From NCBI GenBank assembly GCA_963668585.1, contig OY764869.1:1798001-1862000 (forward strand): a DNA stretch of 64,000 bases. The letters run 5' to 3'. The notes below the pieces were generated by a model. It did not search any database and had not been told where the DNA came from. It was given only the letters and a program-made list of their open reading frames with translations. Every line of letters starts with the position of its first letter. The stretch's first letter is position 1. The position numbers and the translations under genes are program-made. This document shows positions 9,047-16,840 of this stretch, one piece after another. The DNA comes from Bin87 sp963668585. GTDB taxonomy: Bacteria > Chloroflexota > Dehalococcoidia > Lucifugimonadales > UBA3495.

Positions 9047-9058
9047 GGGTACTATTGA

Positions 9059-9505
9059 CTAGGCCAACTGGGGCAAATGGGAGAAGGGATTGATCACCCG
9101 CAGGCCGTCATAGTCCTGCGTGTCGCTCATGTCCTCGGAGTAAACAGCCTCGCAACTGAGCATACGGGCCGCAGCGAGTATGGCGCAGTCCCAATAGTTC
9201 AGGCCGAACCGAACTCGAAGAGCGAATGCGTCTTGCACCAAGTCTAGCGTGATGTCCTGCACCGGAAAACGCAACAAACGCAATGTCATGAATCCCACCG
9301 CTTCGTCGTGCGCCATCAGCCACGGGCGTCGGAACCGCGTGGCCTGCGTATAGAATTCCTGCAGCACCTGCGTCGACAGAGCAAGGTCGTCGCCATCAAT
9401 CAGGTCAACCGCAATCGACCGCTTGTCCATTTTTTCCGGGAGTGGGCTCACTGCATAGAGCGCGATGTTCGTATCAACGAAGCGCATCGCGGTCGTGCAG
9501 CTCAT
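9059..9505 (-). CDS. PIN-domain toxin (VapC-like)
   Basis: A 148-residue PIN domain ribonuclease. It has the first acidic strand RFVDTNIALYA, a conserved Glu in TQVLQEFYTQA, the third acidic site NYWDCAILAAA and the fourth YSEDMSD. Family knowledge says such toxins cut tRNA or rRNA when freed from the antitoxin. The frame opens at 9505, but M7 (9487) directly before RFVDTN could be the true start. The start overlaps the end of the antitoxin gene at 9474-9749, the classic order for a vapBC pair. Confidence 0.9.
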   Translation of the reverse strand: MSCTTAMRFVDTNIALYAVSPLPEKMDKRSIAVDLIDGDDLALSTQVLQEFYTQATRFRRPWLMAHDEAVGFMTLRLLRFPVQDITLDLVQDAFALRVRFGLNYWDCAILAAARMLSCEAVYSEDMSDTQDYDGLRVINPFSHLPQLA

Positions 9506-9749
9506 CGCGCGTCAGTTTGGTGGCAGTGCGCAGTTCATCGCCTCTGGCCTTCGCCCGAGCGTCTATACGGGCCTGTACGATGCTCCACGACTCGCGCAAG
9601 CGTTCCCTTTCGGATTCGGTTGGCGATTTGGGCGCTGACTTCGCCAGGCGCTCGGCTGCCCACTGTTCCACCGAAGCACCCACCGCATCGGCTCTGGCCT
9701 GGCAGCGGTCGTAAGTCTCGTCGTCAACGGATATGGTGATGGTTTTCAT
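9474..9749 (-). CDS. Ribbon-helix-helix type antitoxin paired with the PIN toxin
   Basis: A 91-residue protein that begins MKTITISVDDETYDRCQARA, an RHH-type beta-strand followed by helices, and continues with a highly charged helix rich in Arg and Glu. Such antitoxins bind their own promoter as dimers and block the PIN active site with the C-terminal arm. ATG 9749 is chosen because the longer frame to 9827 adds non-conserved residues. The 3-prime end overlaps the toxin start, implying translational coupling. Confidence 0.85.
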   Translation of the reverse strand: MKTITISVDDETYDRCQARADAVGASVEQWAAERLAKSAPKSPTESERERLRESWSIVQARIDARAKARGDELRTATKLTRDELHDRDALR

Positions 9750-9792
9750 GGCGCACCCTCGCGATTCCAGCATAGCATGGCCGACCCAGCGC

Positions 9793-11436
9793 CTACCGGT
9801 AGTACTGCGAAAACACCGGCTCCTCACGGGTGATGATTTCCAGCACGCACGGTTGACCCGTCACCGATATTTCCTTGGCGCGCTCGATGGCGGGGCCAAC
9901 CTCGTCGGGATCCGTGACGTACTCGGTGTGCGCGCCCAATGACGCGGCCATGGCGGAATAGTCGCCGGTAACGTACTTGGTGCCGTAGCGCTCGGTGGCG
10001 ATGGGTATGTTCTTCTCGTAACCGCCCATCGCGCCGTTGTTGATGATGACGGTTATGATGCCCAACTGCTCGCGGGCCGCCGTCTCGAAGTCGGTGCCCG
10101 CCATGCCCACCGCCACGTCGCCCATGAGGTTGACGCAGGTTTTGTCGGGGAAGGCCACCTTGGCGCCCATTGCGTAGCCCAAACCGCTGCCCAACTGCGT
10201 CGAATTGCCCCAGCCGATATAGCCGCGCGGTGTGGTGGCGGCATAGAAGGGCACGATCTGGTCGCGGGGGTTGCCGGAGTCGTGGGTGACGATGCTGTTG
10301 GCCTTGTCCAGGTGGGCGTTGAGTTCGTAAACCACGCGATATGGACTGATGGGCGCGTCGTTGCTGGACAGCCGCGGCATCCACTCGGCCAGCCACTCCT
10401 GGCGCACCTGCCGGATCTCAGCGGCTACCGACTCGTCGCCGCGCCGTCCCTCGCCGCCCAGGCGGTCCTTGACCTCCTCGATGAGTTGGGCCAGCACCAG
10501 TTTGGCGTCGCCGACGATGATCTCCTCCAGCGGGTACTCTCCGTTGAGATCCTTCTCGTCGATGGTGGACTGGATGATGGTCTTGCCGGCTGGCACGGGC
10601 GCGGAGGCCAGCGTCCTCTGGAAACTGGTGCCTATACCGAACACCATGTCGCTTTTGGCCAGGAAGTCTCCGACCATTTTGGTGCAGGTGTTGCCGCCGG
10701 CGCCCAGGGCCAGCGCATGGTTTTCGGGGAAACCGCTCTTGCCCAGCGTGGTGGTCATGGTGGGCGCGTTGAGCAACTCGGCCAACTCCACCAACTCGGG
10801 CGTGGCCTCGGCGTACAGGACCCCCTGGCCGGCGTATATCACCGGGCGGCGGGCGTTGACCAGTAACTCGGCGACGCGGGAAACGTCCCGTGGGTCGCCG
10901 GCGGAGCGATGCTTGCGCTGGGGCTGGTAGTGGAACTGCTCCTCGGATATCTCGCCGGACAGCACGTCGTTGGGCATCTCCACCAGCACCGGATAGGGCC
11001 GGCCCGTGCGCAACTGGGTGTACGCCCGGCGCATCATCTCAGGGATGCGGTCGGTGTGGTTGGCGGAATCGGCCCACTTGGTAACGCCCTGGTAGTTGCG
11101 GGCCGCGTCAAAGTCCGAGGACATTCCGTGTCGCCGCGTGCCGGGATGGTTGGGCACCATCAGCAGGGGCGAAGAGTCGGCATAGGCCTGGGCCACGCCG
11201 GAAAACGCGTTCTCAATGCCGGGGCCGCCCTGCACGATCACCACGCCGTTCTTGTTGCCGTTGTTCACCCGGCTGTAGGCGTCGGCCATGTTGACCGCCG
11301 TGCGTTCCATGCGGGAGATGATGGGACGAATCCCGGCGGCGGCGCAGGCGTCAATGAGAATGTTGTTGGGAAAGCAGAAAACGACGTCAACGCCTTCGCG
11401 TTCCAGGATCGTGGCAAATGCGGTCTTACCGTCCAT
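9793..11436 (-). CDS. Thiamine-diphosphate enzyme of the acetolactate synthase / decarboxylase family
   Basis: A 547-residue ThDP enzyme. The N-terminal domain has VFCFPNN and the activating glutamate in RMERTAVNMADAY; a central domain follows around residues 190-330; the C-terminal domain has the ThDP-Mg site GDVAVGMAGTDFETA with closing INNGAMG. The family covers acetolactate synthase, glyoxylate carboligase, benzoylformate and oxalyl-CoA decarboxylases. The QxxxP-type detail needed to choose is not clear, and no small regulatory subunit is adjacent, so a biosynthetic ALS is less likely. TGGAGG lies 8 bases before ATG 11436. It diverges from the Ddn-type gene. Confidence 0.9.
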   Translation of the reverse strand: MDGKTAFATILEREGVDVVFCFPNNILIDACAAAGIRPIISRMERTAVNMADAYSRVNNGNKNGVVIVQGGPGIENAFSGVAQAYADSSPLLMVPNHPGTRRHGMSSDFDAARNYQGVTKWADSANHTDRIPEMMRRAYTQLRTGRPYPVLVEMPNDVLSGEISEEQFHYQPQRKHRSAGDPRDVSRVAELLVNARRPVIYAGQGVLYAEATPELVELAELLNAPTMTTTLGKSGFPENHALALGAGGNTCTKMVGDFLAKSDMVFGIGTSFQRTLASAPVPAGKTIIQSTIDEKDLNGEYPLEEIIVGDAKLVLAQLIEEVKDRLGGEGRRGDESVAAEIRQVRQEWLAEWMPRLSSNDAPISPYRVVYELNAHLDKANSIVTHDSGNPRDQIVPFYAATTPRGYIGWGNSTQLGSGLGYAMGAKVAFPDKTCVNLMGDVAVGMAGTDFETAAREQLGIITVIINNGAMGGYEKNIPIATERYGTKYVTGDYSAMAASLGAHTEYVTDPDEVGPAIERAKEISVTGQPCVLEIITREEPVFSQYYR

Positions 11437-11463
11437 GTCGGGCCTCCAGAAAAGTGCAGAAAC

Positions 11464-11490
11464 ATTATAGCGGGTTTGGATTGCCGACAA
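11464..11490 (-). promoter_or_regulatory. Putative sigma-70-type promoter for the ThDP enzyme
   Basis: On the minus strand there is TATAAT at 11469-11464 with TTGTCG at 11490-11485, a short 15-base spacing (TCATTG at 18 bases is an alternative -35). It lies 28 bases before the ATG, inside the 125-base divergent gap. Confidence 0.45.
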
Positions 11491-11561
11491 TGACACGATG
11501 GACAACACTGTCTTGGTTCGGGTTATGATATGGTCCGCGAATACGCGACAAGGAGTGGACT

Positions 11562-11996
11562 ATGGCCGAATACATACCATCAACCCAGGACTGGGTTAGG
11601 GAGCAGGTGGAAGAGTACGAAGGCAGCGGCGGCACCGCAGGCACGACGCTGCGGGACACCGGTCTGCCGGTAATCATCGTCACCAACCGCGGCAACCAGA
11701 CCGGCGCCATCCGCAAGACCCCCCTCATGCGGGTCAAGGACGGCGACAACTACGTTCTGGTAGGCTCACGGGGCGGTGCGCCGCGCAATCCCGTTTGGGT
11801 GTACAACCTGCGGTCGGACGCCAGCGTTGAGATCCGGGACGAGACCGACGTGTACGCCATGCGAGTGCGCGAGGTTGAGGACGACGCGGAACGGGCCCGG
11901 CTGTGGGATATCGCGGTGGAAGCGTTTCCCCCATATTCCGAGTACCAGGGCAGAACCTCCCGCAAGATCCCCGTGTTTGTTGCAGAGCCTGCCTGA
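11562..11996 (+). CDS. Ddn-family (deazaflavin/F420-dependent) nitroreductase-type protein
   Basis: A 144-residue split-barrel protein. It has PVIIVTNRGNQTGAIRKTPL followed by YVLVGSRGGAPRNPVWVYNL, the signature of the Ddn/F420-dependent nitroreductase family, where the Arg-Lys-Thr-Pro and the GGAPRNPxW segment bind the deazaflavin. The C-terminus FPPYSEYQGRTSRKIPVFV is also typical. AAGGAG lies 8 bases before the ATG. Its presence suggests the organism makes or uses F420, in line with the LLM-class genes nearby. Confidence 0.93.
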   Translation: MAEYIPSTQDWVREQVEEYEGSGGTAGTTLRDTGLPVIIVTNRGNQTGAIRKTPLMRVKDGDNYVLVGSRGGAPRNPVWVYNLRSDASVEIRDETDVYAMRVREVEDDAERARLWDIAVEAFPPYSEYQGRTSRKIPVFVAEPA

Positions 11997-12149
11997 GAAA
12001 GGTACAATTTCAGTATCAGGCCTAATTGCGAATAATCGACGGCATTTGTTATTTGTCCGCGACGCTCCGCTGGACGGATTGCAACCCGTGAAAAGCGCAA
12101 TCCAGGGCATTGGTTGGCTGATTAACCCCTAAAACACTTGTCAAAATCG

Positions 12150-12178
12150 TTGCTTGTACTGGCAACTGCCAGTATAGT
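12150..12178 (+). promoter_or_regulatory. Sigma-70-type promoter with embedded dyad operator
   Basis: TTGCTT at 12150-12155, exactly 17 bases, TATAGT at 12173-12178. The spacer holds a perfect dyad of 8-base arms, TACTGGCA (12157-12164) and TGCCAGTA (12167-12174), with a 2-base centre, so its right arm overlaps the -10 box. This layout suggests repression by a dimeric DNA-binding protein. The start would be near 12185, giving a leader of about 110 bases before the zinc-ribbon gene. Confidence 0.7.
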
Positions 12179-12292
12179 AAGTGCAACACAGGTTGCGCAG
12201 GTCCGCCTTCCTTGGGTATTGGAAACCGCTGTGCCCGACGAATCCGACCAACCAAGTGCAGCGCGATTAACAACCCCAACGGAGGGATTATT

Positions 12293-12610
12293 GTGGCTTT
12301 GTCAGATATAAATCTCGAGTGCAGCGACTGCGGCGCCGAGTTTCCGTTCACGGTGGGCGAGCAGGAATTCTATGCTTCCCGCGGATTCACCAACTACCCC
12401 AAGCGATGCCAACCCTGTCGCAACGCCCGGCGCGGCCAGCCCCGGGACAACTACGGCGGTGGCGGTGGTGGCGGCGGCTACGGTGGGCAGCGCGAATCCT
12501 TCGCCATTGTGTGCAGCAACTGTGGAGCCGACGCAACCGTGCCCTTCCGCCCGCGCGGAGACCGCCCGGTTTATTGCAGCGACTGCTTCTCGCAGATGCG
12601 CAACTCCTGA
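12293..12610 (+). CDS. Small zinc-ribbon protein with Gly-rich linker (zf-trcl type)
   Basis: A 105-residue protein with two cysteine-pair zinc sites. The first half has CSDCGAEF, then FTVGEQEFYASRGF and RCQPCRNARRG, the known 'probable zinc ribbon' pattern. A linker with nine glycines follows (about residues 59-70), and then a second CSNCGADATVPF with VYCSDCF. The Gly/Arg-rich linker between zinc knuckles resembles RNA- or nucleic-acid-binding proteins. GTG 12293 is chosen because GGAGGG lies 8 bases upstream and the frame before it is not conserved. A strong promoter with an operator-like dyad lies upstream. Confidence 0.9.
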   Translation: MALSDINLECSDCGAEFPFTVGEQEFYASRGFTNYPKRCQPCRNARRGQPRDNYGGGGGGGGYGGQRESFAIVCSNCGADATVPFRPRGDRPVYCSDCFSQMRNS

Positions 12611-12700
12611 CACCATCAGACTCGACCGGCCGGCTGGCGACAGCCGGTCGCGGCAGTCCCGGCCCGCTGACGGCCGGACGGGGCAATCGGACCTCATCTG

Positions 12701-14176
12701 ATGCCTTACCAAGACCTGCGCGAGTTCCTCACTTTTCTCGAAAGCAAGGGGGACTTGCGCCGTATTTCTGCTCCGGTTAGCCCGGAACTGGAAATCACCG
12801 AGATCGCATACCGCCTGCTGCGCGCGGACGGTCCCGCTCTCCTCTTTGAAAATGTCATCGGCTACGATATGCCGGTGGCGGTCAACCTGTTCTGCTCCGA
12901 GCGCCGCATGAACTGGGCTCTGGAGGTGGACGACGCCAACGAGTTGGCCGGCCGTCTCGAATCGATGATCGACCTCGTATTGGGCGGCCCGCCGCAGGGC
13001 CTGATGAACAAGCTGAGGACCCTGGGACGCCTGGCGCACATCGGAGCATATCAACCCCGCACGGTGCGCGACGCCCCCTGCCAGGAAGTCGTGCTCACCG
13101 GGGATGATGTTGATCTCCACAGCCTGCCCATCATCAAGTGCTGGCCCGAGGATGCCGGGCCGTATATCACGCTGCCTTTGGTGATCACCAAAGACCCGGA
13201 GACGGGGACGCAGAACTACGGCATCTACCGGATGCAGGTGTTCGACTCCCGCACCACCGGCATGCACTGGCAGACCCACAAGGTGGGCGCCCGCCACTAC
13301 CGGGCAAGCGCCGAGAAACTCGAGGTGGCCGTGGCGTTGGGCGGCGACCCCGCGTCAATCTGGACAGGCTCCGCGCCGCTGCCTCCGGAAGTGGACGAAA
13401 TGACCCTGGCCGGGTTCGTCCGCGACGCCGGCGTGGAGTTGACGCAGGCCAAAACCGTTGACCTGATGGTGCCCGCCAACGCGGAAATCGTGCTGGAAGG
13501 TTACGTCGTTCCCGGAGAGGAACGCACGGAGGGCCCTTTCGGGGACCATACGGGTTATTACTCGCTGGCCGAACCGTACCCCGTCTTTCATGTGGAAGCC
13601 ATCACACGACGCAACAATCCCATTTATCCCACCACGTTCGTCGGCCGTCCGCCCACCGAGGATTACTGGATGGGCAAGGTGACTGAGCGGGTCTTCCTGC
13701 CCCTGATCCGCTTGATTCTGCCGGAGGTGGTGGACATAAATATGCCGGCCGAGGGCATCTTCCACAACCTGGTGCTGGTGTCCATCAAGAAGGAATACCC
13801 CGGGCACGCCCGCAAGGTGATGTACGGACTCTGGGGGTTGGGCTTGCTCAGTCTCACCAAGGTAATTGTGGTGGTGGATGATTTCGTGGACGTTCAGAAT
13901 CCGTCCGAGGTTGCGTGGCGCGTCGCCAACAACATCAATCCCAACACCGATTTGGTGCTGGTGGACGGGCCGATTGATGACCTGGACGTGGCGTCCCCGA
14001 CGCCGCGCTTCGGCAGCAAGGTCGGCATCGACGCCACGCGCAAGGGGCCCGAGGAAGGCTACCACCGGGAATGGCCGCCGGACATCGAGATGAGCGCGGA
14101 CGTGCGCGACCGCGTCTCACAGCGGTGGACCGAACTGGGCCTGGACGACATCGTCCCGCCAGCCAACCTGCGGTAG
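12701..14176 (+). CDS. ubiD: UbiD family decarboxylase (prenylated-FMN dependent)
   Basis: A 491-residue member of the UbiD family, whose enzymes decarboxylate aromatic or unsaturated acids with prenylated FMN. The conserved core appears as GTQNYGIYRMQ, WQTHKVGARHY, EGPFGDHTGYY (with the acid pair of the active site), EDYWMGKVTERVF and IGIDATRKG-like GIDATRK near the end. Length fits the family (about 490). With ubiA, ubiX and menG in the next 8 kb, the best reading is the decarboxylase of a late menaquinone route; in the futalosine pathway this role is called MqnL. Confidence 0.93.
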   Translation: MPYQDLREFLTFLESKGDLRRISAPVSPELEITEIAYRLLRADGPALLFENVIGYDMPVAVNLFCSERRMNWALEVDDANELAGRLESMIDLVLGGPPQGLMNKLRTLGRLAHIGAYQPRTVRDAPCQEVVLTGDDVDLHSLPIIKCWPEDAGPYITLPLVITKDPETGTQNYGIYRMQVFDSRTTGMHWQTHKVGARHYRASAEKLEVAVALGGDPASIWTGSAPLPPEVDEMTLAGFVRDAGVELTQAKTVDLMVPANAEIVLEGYVVPGEERTEGPFGDHTGYYSLAEPYPVFHVEAITRRNNPIYPTTFVGRPPTEDYWMGKVTERVFLPLIRLILPEVVDINMPAEGIFHNLVLVSIKKEYPGHARKVMYGLWGLGLLSLTKVIVVVDDFVDVQNPSEVAWRVANNINPNTDLVLVDGPIDDLDVASPTPRFGSKVGIDATRKGPEEGYHREWPPDIEMSADVRDRVSQRWTELGLDDIVPPANLR

Positions 14177-14179
14177 AGA

Positions 14180-14941
14180 TCAGCTTTCGCGGAATCGTTG
14201 CAGCTCTGCTTCCAACTCCTGGATCCGGGATTCAGCTTGCGACCGGGCCTCATGTTCCCGATCTGCGCGTTCGCGCTCATCCGTAAACGTGGTTATGTGC
14301 CGGCGGGTTTCCGGATCGTACCAACCCAGTTGGCCGTTTTCCCACCGCAGGTACAGATTCAGGATTCCGCTGAATCCCTGCACGTTCCCGTCGGGTAACT
14401 CTTGCCAAGAGATCGGCACGTACACACCGTCCGCTAACCGGTCGTCAGCCAGCCTCGCGCCGTGATGCTCGCCGGTCTCGTCGAACCGCCAATATTCCGG
14501 TATGCCCAGCGCCGCGTAGTCCGACCGCTTTTCGCCCACATCCACGCTCGCCGTGCTGGCAGAAGCGACCTCCAGGACGAAGTCCGGGGGTTTGCCCTGA
14601 TCGGAAATGATGTACCCATTGCTGTTCTTGTAGGCCACCGGATCCATGCCAAAGGCGATCAGCAGGTCAGGGTACCGCGCCAGCGTGCGGAAGGATTACG
14701 AATCGGCGGTGTTCCAGCGATCGGCTCCCACCAGTGTGGATTCGGCAGCGCCGAAGTGCATTGCCAGATGATGAGCGTTGCCTGTTTCGTGCAGGTGGTC
14801 GTAACCGGTAGCTTCATCGGGCGCGCGTTCGGGCGGATCGGGCAGGCGGAAACGCCCCTGCGTTTTGGGCGTCTTGGTTGAGGCATCGGCGGCGGTTATT
14901 TCAGACCTCCGTGAGCGGTAGTGGTGGTCCCTTTCGGTCAC
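14180..14941 (-). pseudogene. Uma2 family (DUF820) nuclease-like gene, broken by a frameshift
   Basis: Two reading frames together make one Uma2 protein. Frame one (14941 to 14696) has RFRLPDPPERAPDEATGY, HLHETGNAHHLA and TLVGADRW, then hits a stop at 14696-14698. The match resumes in another frame just after it with SFRTLARYPDLLIAFG, then PPDFVLEVAS, GEKRSDYAALGIPEYWRF (frame 14647-14180). The nuclease-fold residues D (YPDLL), E (VLEVAS) and K (EKRSDY) are all in the second part. The C-terminus is a charged coiled coil. It ends 3 bases from the ubiD stop. Either a true pseudogene or a sequencing error near 14695. Confidence 0.8.
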
Positions 14942-15032
14942 GGTCGGCTACTTTGCTGCACTATAACTGCATTTGGTTCCAGTCTATCGGGATTCGGAAT
15001 GCGCGGCGCCTGGCCTCGCCAGGCGGGGCAGG

Positions 15033-15158
15033 GCCATTCGATTATTGACGACAGACGAGGTTGTCCGCTCATCCTGAGCCTGTCGAAGGACGAGCGGACG
15101 GTGAGCAGGGAATCGTTCTGGCAACAGCAATCACCTTCGACCCGGATGATCGAATGGC
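15033..15158 (+). repeat. MITE-like element (family M), copy A
   Basis: A 126-base element bounded by imperfect terminal inverted repeats, GCCATTCGATTAT at 15033-15045 and ATGATCGAATGGC at 15146-15158 (12 of 13 match). Its core is CCGCTCATCC, TGAGCCTGTCGAAGG and ACGAGCGG, itself near-palindromic, followed by an arm with CGTTCTGGCAACAGCAATC. It carries no gene and lies 43 bases before ubiA. Other copies are at 21075-21186 and 59150-59309. Confidence 0.75.
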
Positions 15159-15201
15159 TTCGGCAAGCGCGGACACATCGGTATGCTACCATTAGGCTGT
15201 C

Positions 15202-16128
15202 ATGCAGAACCCCCCGGCACAATCTGGCCCTCTTGGCGCCATTGTGGGCAAAGTCCCGCATTACCTGAACGCGATCAACGTGTCCGAATCGCTGTTCGCC
15301 ATGCCGTTCGGGTACATTGGGATGGTGCTGGCGTCCCACTATTCCGGCGGCACCGGATGGCCGGGCTGGCACGCCTTCATCTGGATCACACTGGCCTTCC
15401 TCGGTGTGCGCACTCTGGGTATGTCGGCCAACCGCATCATCAACGCCCGTGAAGACGCCCGCAACCCGCGCACGGCTGGCCGCCACATACCCGCCGGTAT
15501 CCTGAAACCCCTGGAAGTGGGTGGGATGGCAGCGGCCGGCGCCGCCATCTTCTTCATCGCAGCGTGGCAACTCAACCCGCTGGCCCTGATGCTGTCGCCG
15601 GTGGCGGCAGCCTATGTCATCCTGTACTCCTTCGCCAAGTATTACACTTGGCTGTGCAGCCTGATGCTCGGGTTTGCGTTGTCCATCGCGCCGTCGGGCG
15701 CGTGGATCGGAGTGACGGGGCAACTGCACTGGCAACCCGTGCTGATAACCTTTGCCGTGATGATGTGGGCCGGCGGTTTCGAGACCATCTATGGCAGCCT
15801 GGATTATGATTTTGACCGCGGTAACGGCATCAAATCCATCGCCTCGCGGTTCGGCGTCCGCAACGCCATTCGCACCACCCGGGTTCTGCACAGCTTGGCG
15901 GCAGCCGCACTGCTGGCTGTTGGCATCTGGATGGGACTGAACGTGTTTTACTTTATCGGCTGGATCGTGGCGGTGATTCTACTGATATATGAAAACAACA
16001 TGGTGAAGTCCGGGGAGCCGGCGACCATAGGAAAAGCCTTCGCGTTCAACAAATACATATCGACGCAGTTGCTGGCGTTCACGATTCTGGCGGTGGCGCT
16101 GCCCTTTGACGGCTTTCTGCCATGGTGA
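15202..16128 (+). CDS. ubiA: UbiA family polyprenyltransferase
   Basis: A 308-residue membrane protein with eight or so hydrophobic segments. The first prenyl-diphosphate motif appears as NRIINAREDARNPRTAGR (residues 77-94); the usual first Asp after N77 is Asn (N81) while D85 is kept. The second motif is DYDFDRGNGIKS. This enzyme class attaches a polyprenyl chain to an aromatic acid. It overlaps ubiX by 7 bases. With ubiD, ubiX and menG it fits the prenylation step of a late menaquinone (MqnP-type) or other quinone route. Confidence 0.93.
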   Translation: MQNPPAQSGPLGAIVGKVPHYLNAINVSESLFAMPFGYIGMVLASHYSGGTGWPGWHAFIWITLAFLGVRTLGMSANRIINAREDARNPRTAGRHIPAGILKPLEVGGMAAAGAAIFFIAAWQLNPLALMLSPVAAAYVILYSFAKYYTWLCSLMLGFALSIAPSGAWIGVTGQLHWQPVLITFAVMMWAGGFETIYGSLDYDFDRGNGIKSIASRFGVRNAIRTTRVLHSLAAAALLAVGIWMGLNVFYFIGWIVAVILLIYENNMVKSGEPATIGKAFAFNKYISTQLLAFTILAVALPFDGFLPW

Positions 16129-16745
16129 CGGACGCCTCTGTCGAAACCAGGCCGGCCGGTCCGCCGGTGGTGGTCGGCATAACCGGAGCCAGCGGGGCCA
16201 TCATTGCGCGCGACCTGATTGAAGCGCTGCTTGATTGCGGCACGCCGGTGGCGGCCGTCGCGTCCAACGCGGCGAGGATGGTGTGGCAGGAAGAGCTTGA
16301 CGAGTCTTACAACGACGCCGTGGCCCGTTGGGTTGAATACCCGCATTTCCGCCAGTATGCCATCAGCGACCTGTTCGCGCCCATCGCCAGCGGCACGTAC
16401 CCAACGGCGGGCATGGTGATCGCGCCGGCCAGCATGAACTCCCTGGCGTCGCTGGCCCACGGCTTGACCCCCAACCTGCTGCTGCGTGCCGCCGACGTCA
16501 CGCTGAAAGAACGCCGGCCCCTCACTCTCATCCCCCGGGAAACGCCCCTGCACGCCATCCACCTGGAAAACATGCTGACGCTTTCCCGCATGGGCGCAAC
16601 CATCCTCCCGCCGGAGCCGCCCTTCTACCTGAAACCGCTGGACATGAACGGCGTCGTCCGCTTCGTGGTGCAGCGCGCCCTGGTGTCGCTGGGCATCACC
16701 GACCACCTGCCGGACGATATGCAGTACCATGACCGGGAGCGGTAG
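16122..16745 (+). CDS. ubiX: UbiX flavin prenyltransferase
   Basis: A 207-residue flavodoxin-like protein. It opens with VVGITGASGAIIARDLIEAL, the FMN phosphate loop, has APASMNSLASLAHGLTPNLLLRAADVTLKE and closes with LIPRETPLHAIHLENMLTL and GATILPPEPPFY, all standard UbiX motifs. It makes prenylated FMN from FMN and dimethylallyl phosphate, the cofactor that UbiD needs. It overlaps the ubiA stop (ATGGTGA), so the two are translationally coupled. The N-terminus is about 15 residues longer than in short homologues. Confidence 0.95.
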   Translation: MVTDASVETRPAGPPVVVGITGASGAIIARDLIEALLDCGTPVAAVASNAARMVWQEELDESYNDAVARWVEYPHFRQYAISDLFAPIASGTYPTAGMVIAPASMNSLASLAHGLTPNLLLRAADVTLKERRPLTLIPRETPLHAIHLENMLTLSRMGATILPPEPPFYLKPLDMNGVVRFVVQRALVSLGITDHLPDDMQYHDRER

Positions 16746-16840
16746 ATGTGGGTTGCAGCCGGTTAGGCCGTACACGTCGGCTATTGTAGAACCCAAACGC
16801 TGTCTTTGAGGACAAAAGCCACAGCCGGGAGGTATGACAG

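Noticed and set aside
15033..15158. Repeat at 15033 as part of a CRISPR array
   Set aside because: Copies are single and kilobases apart, in both orientations, with no regular spacers and no cas genes.
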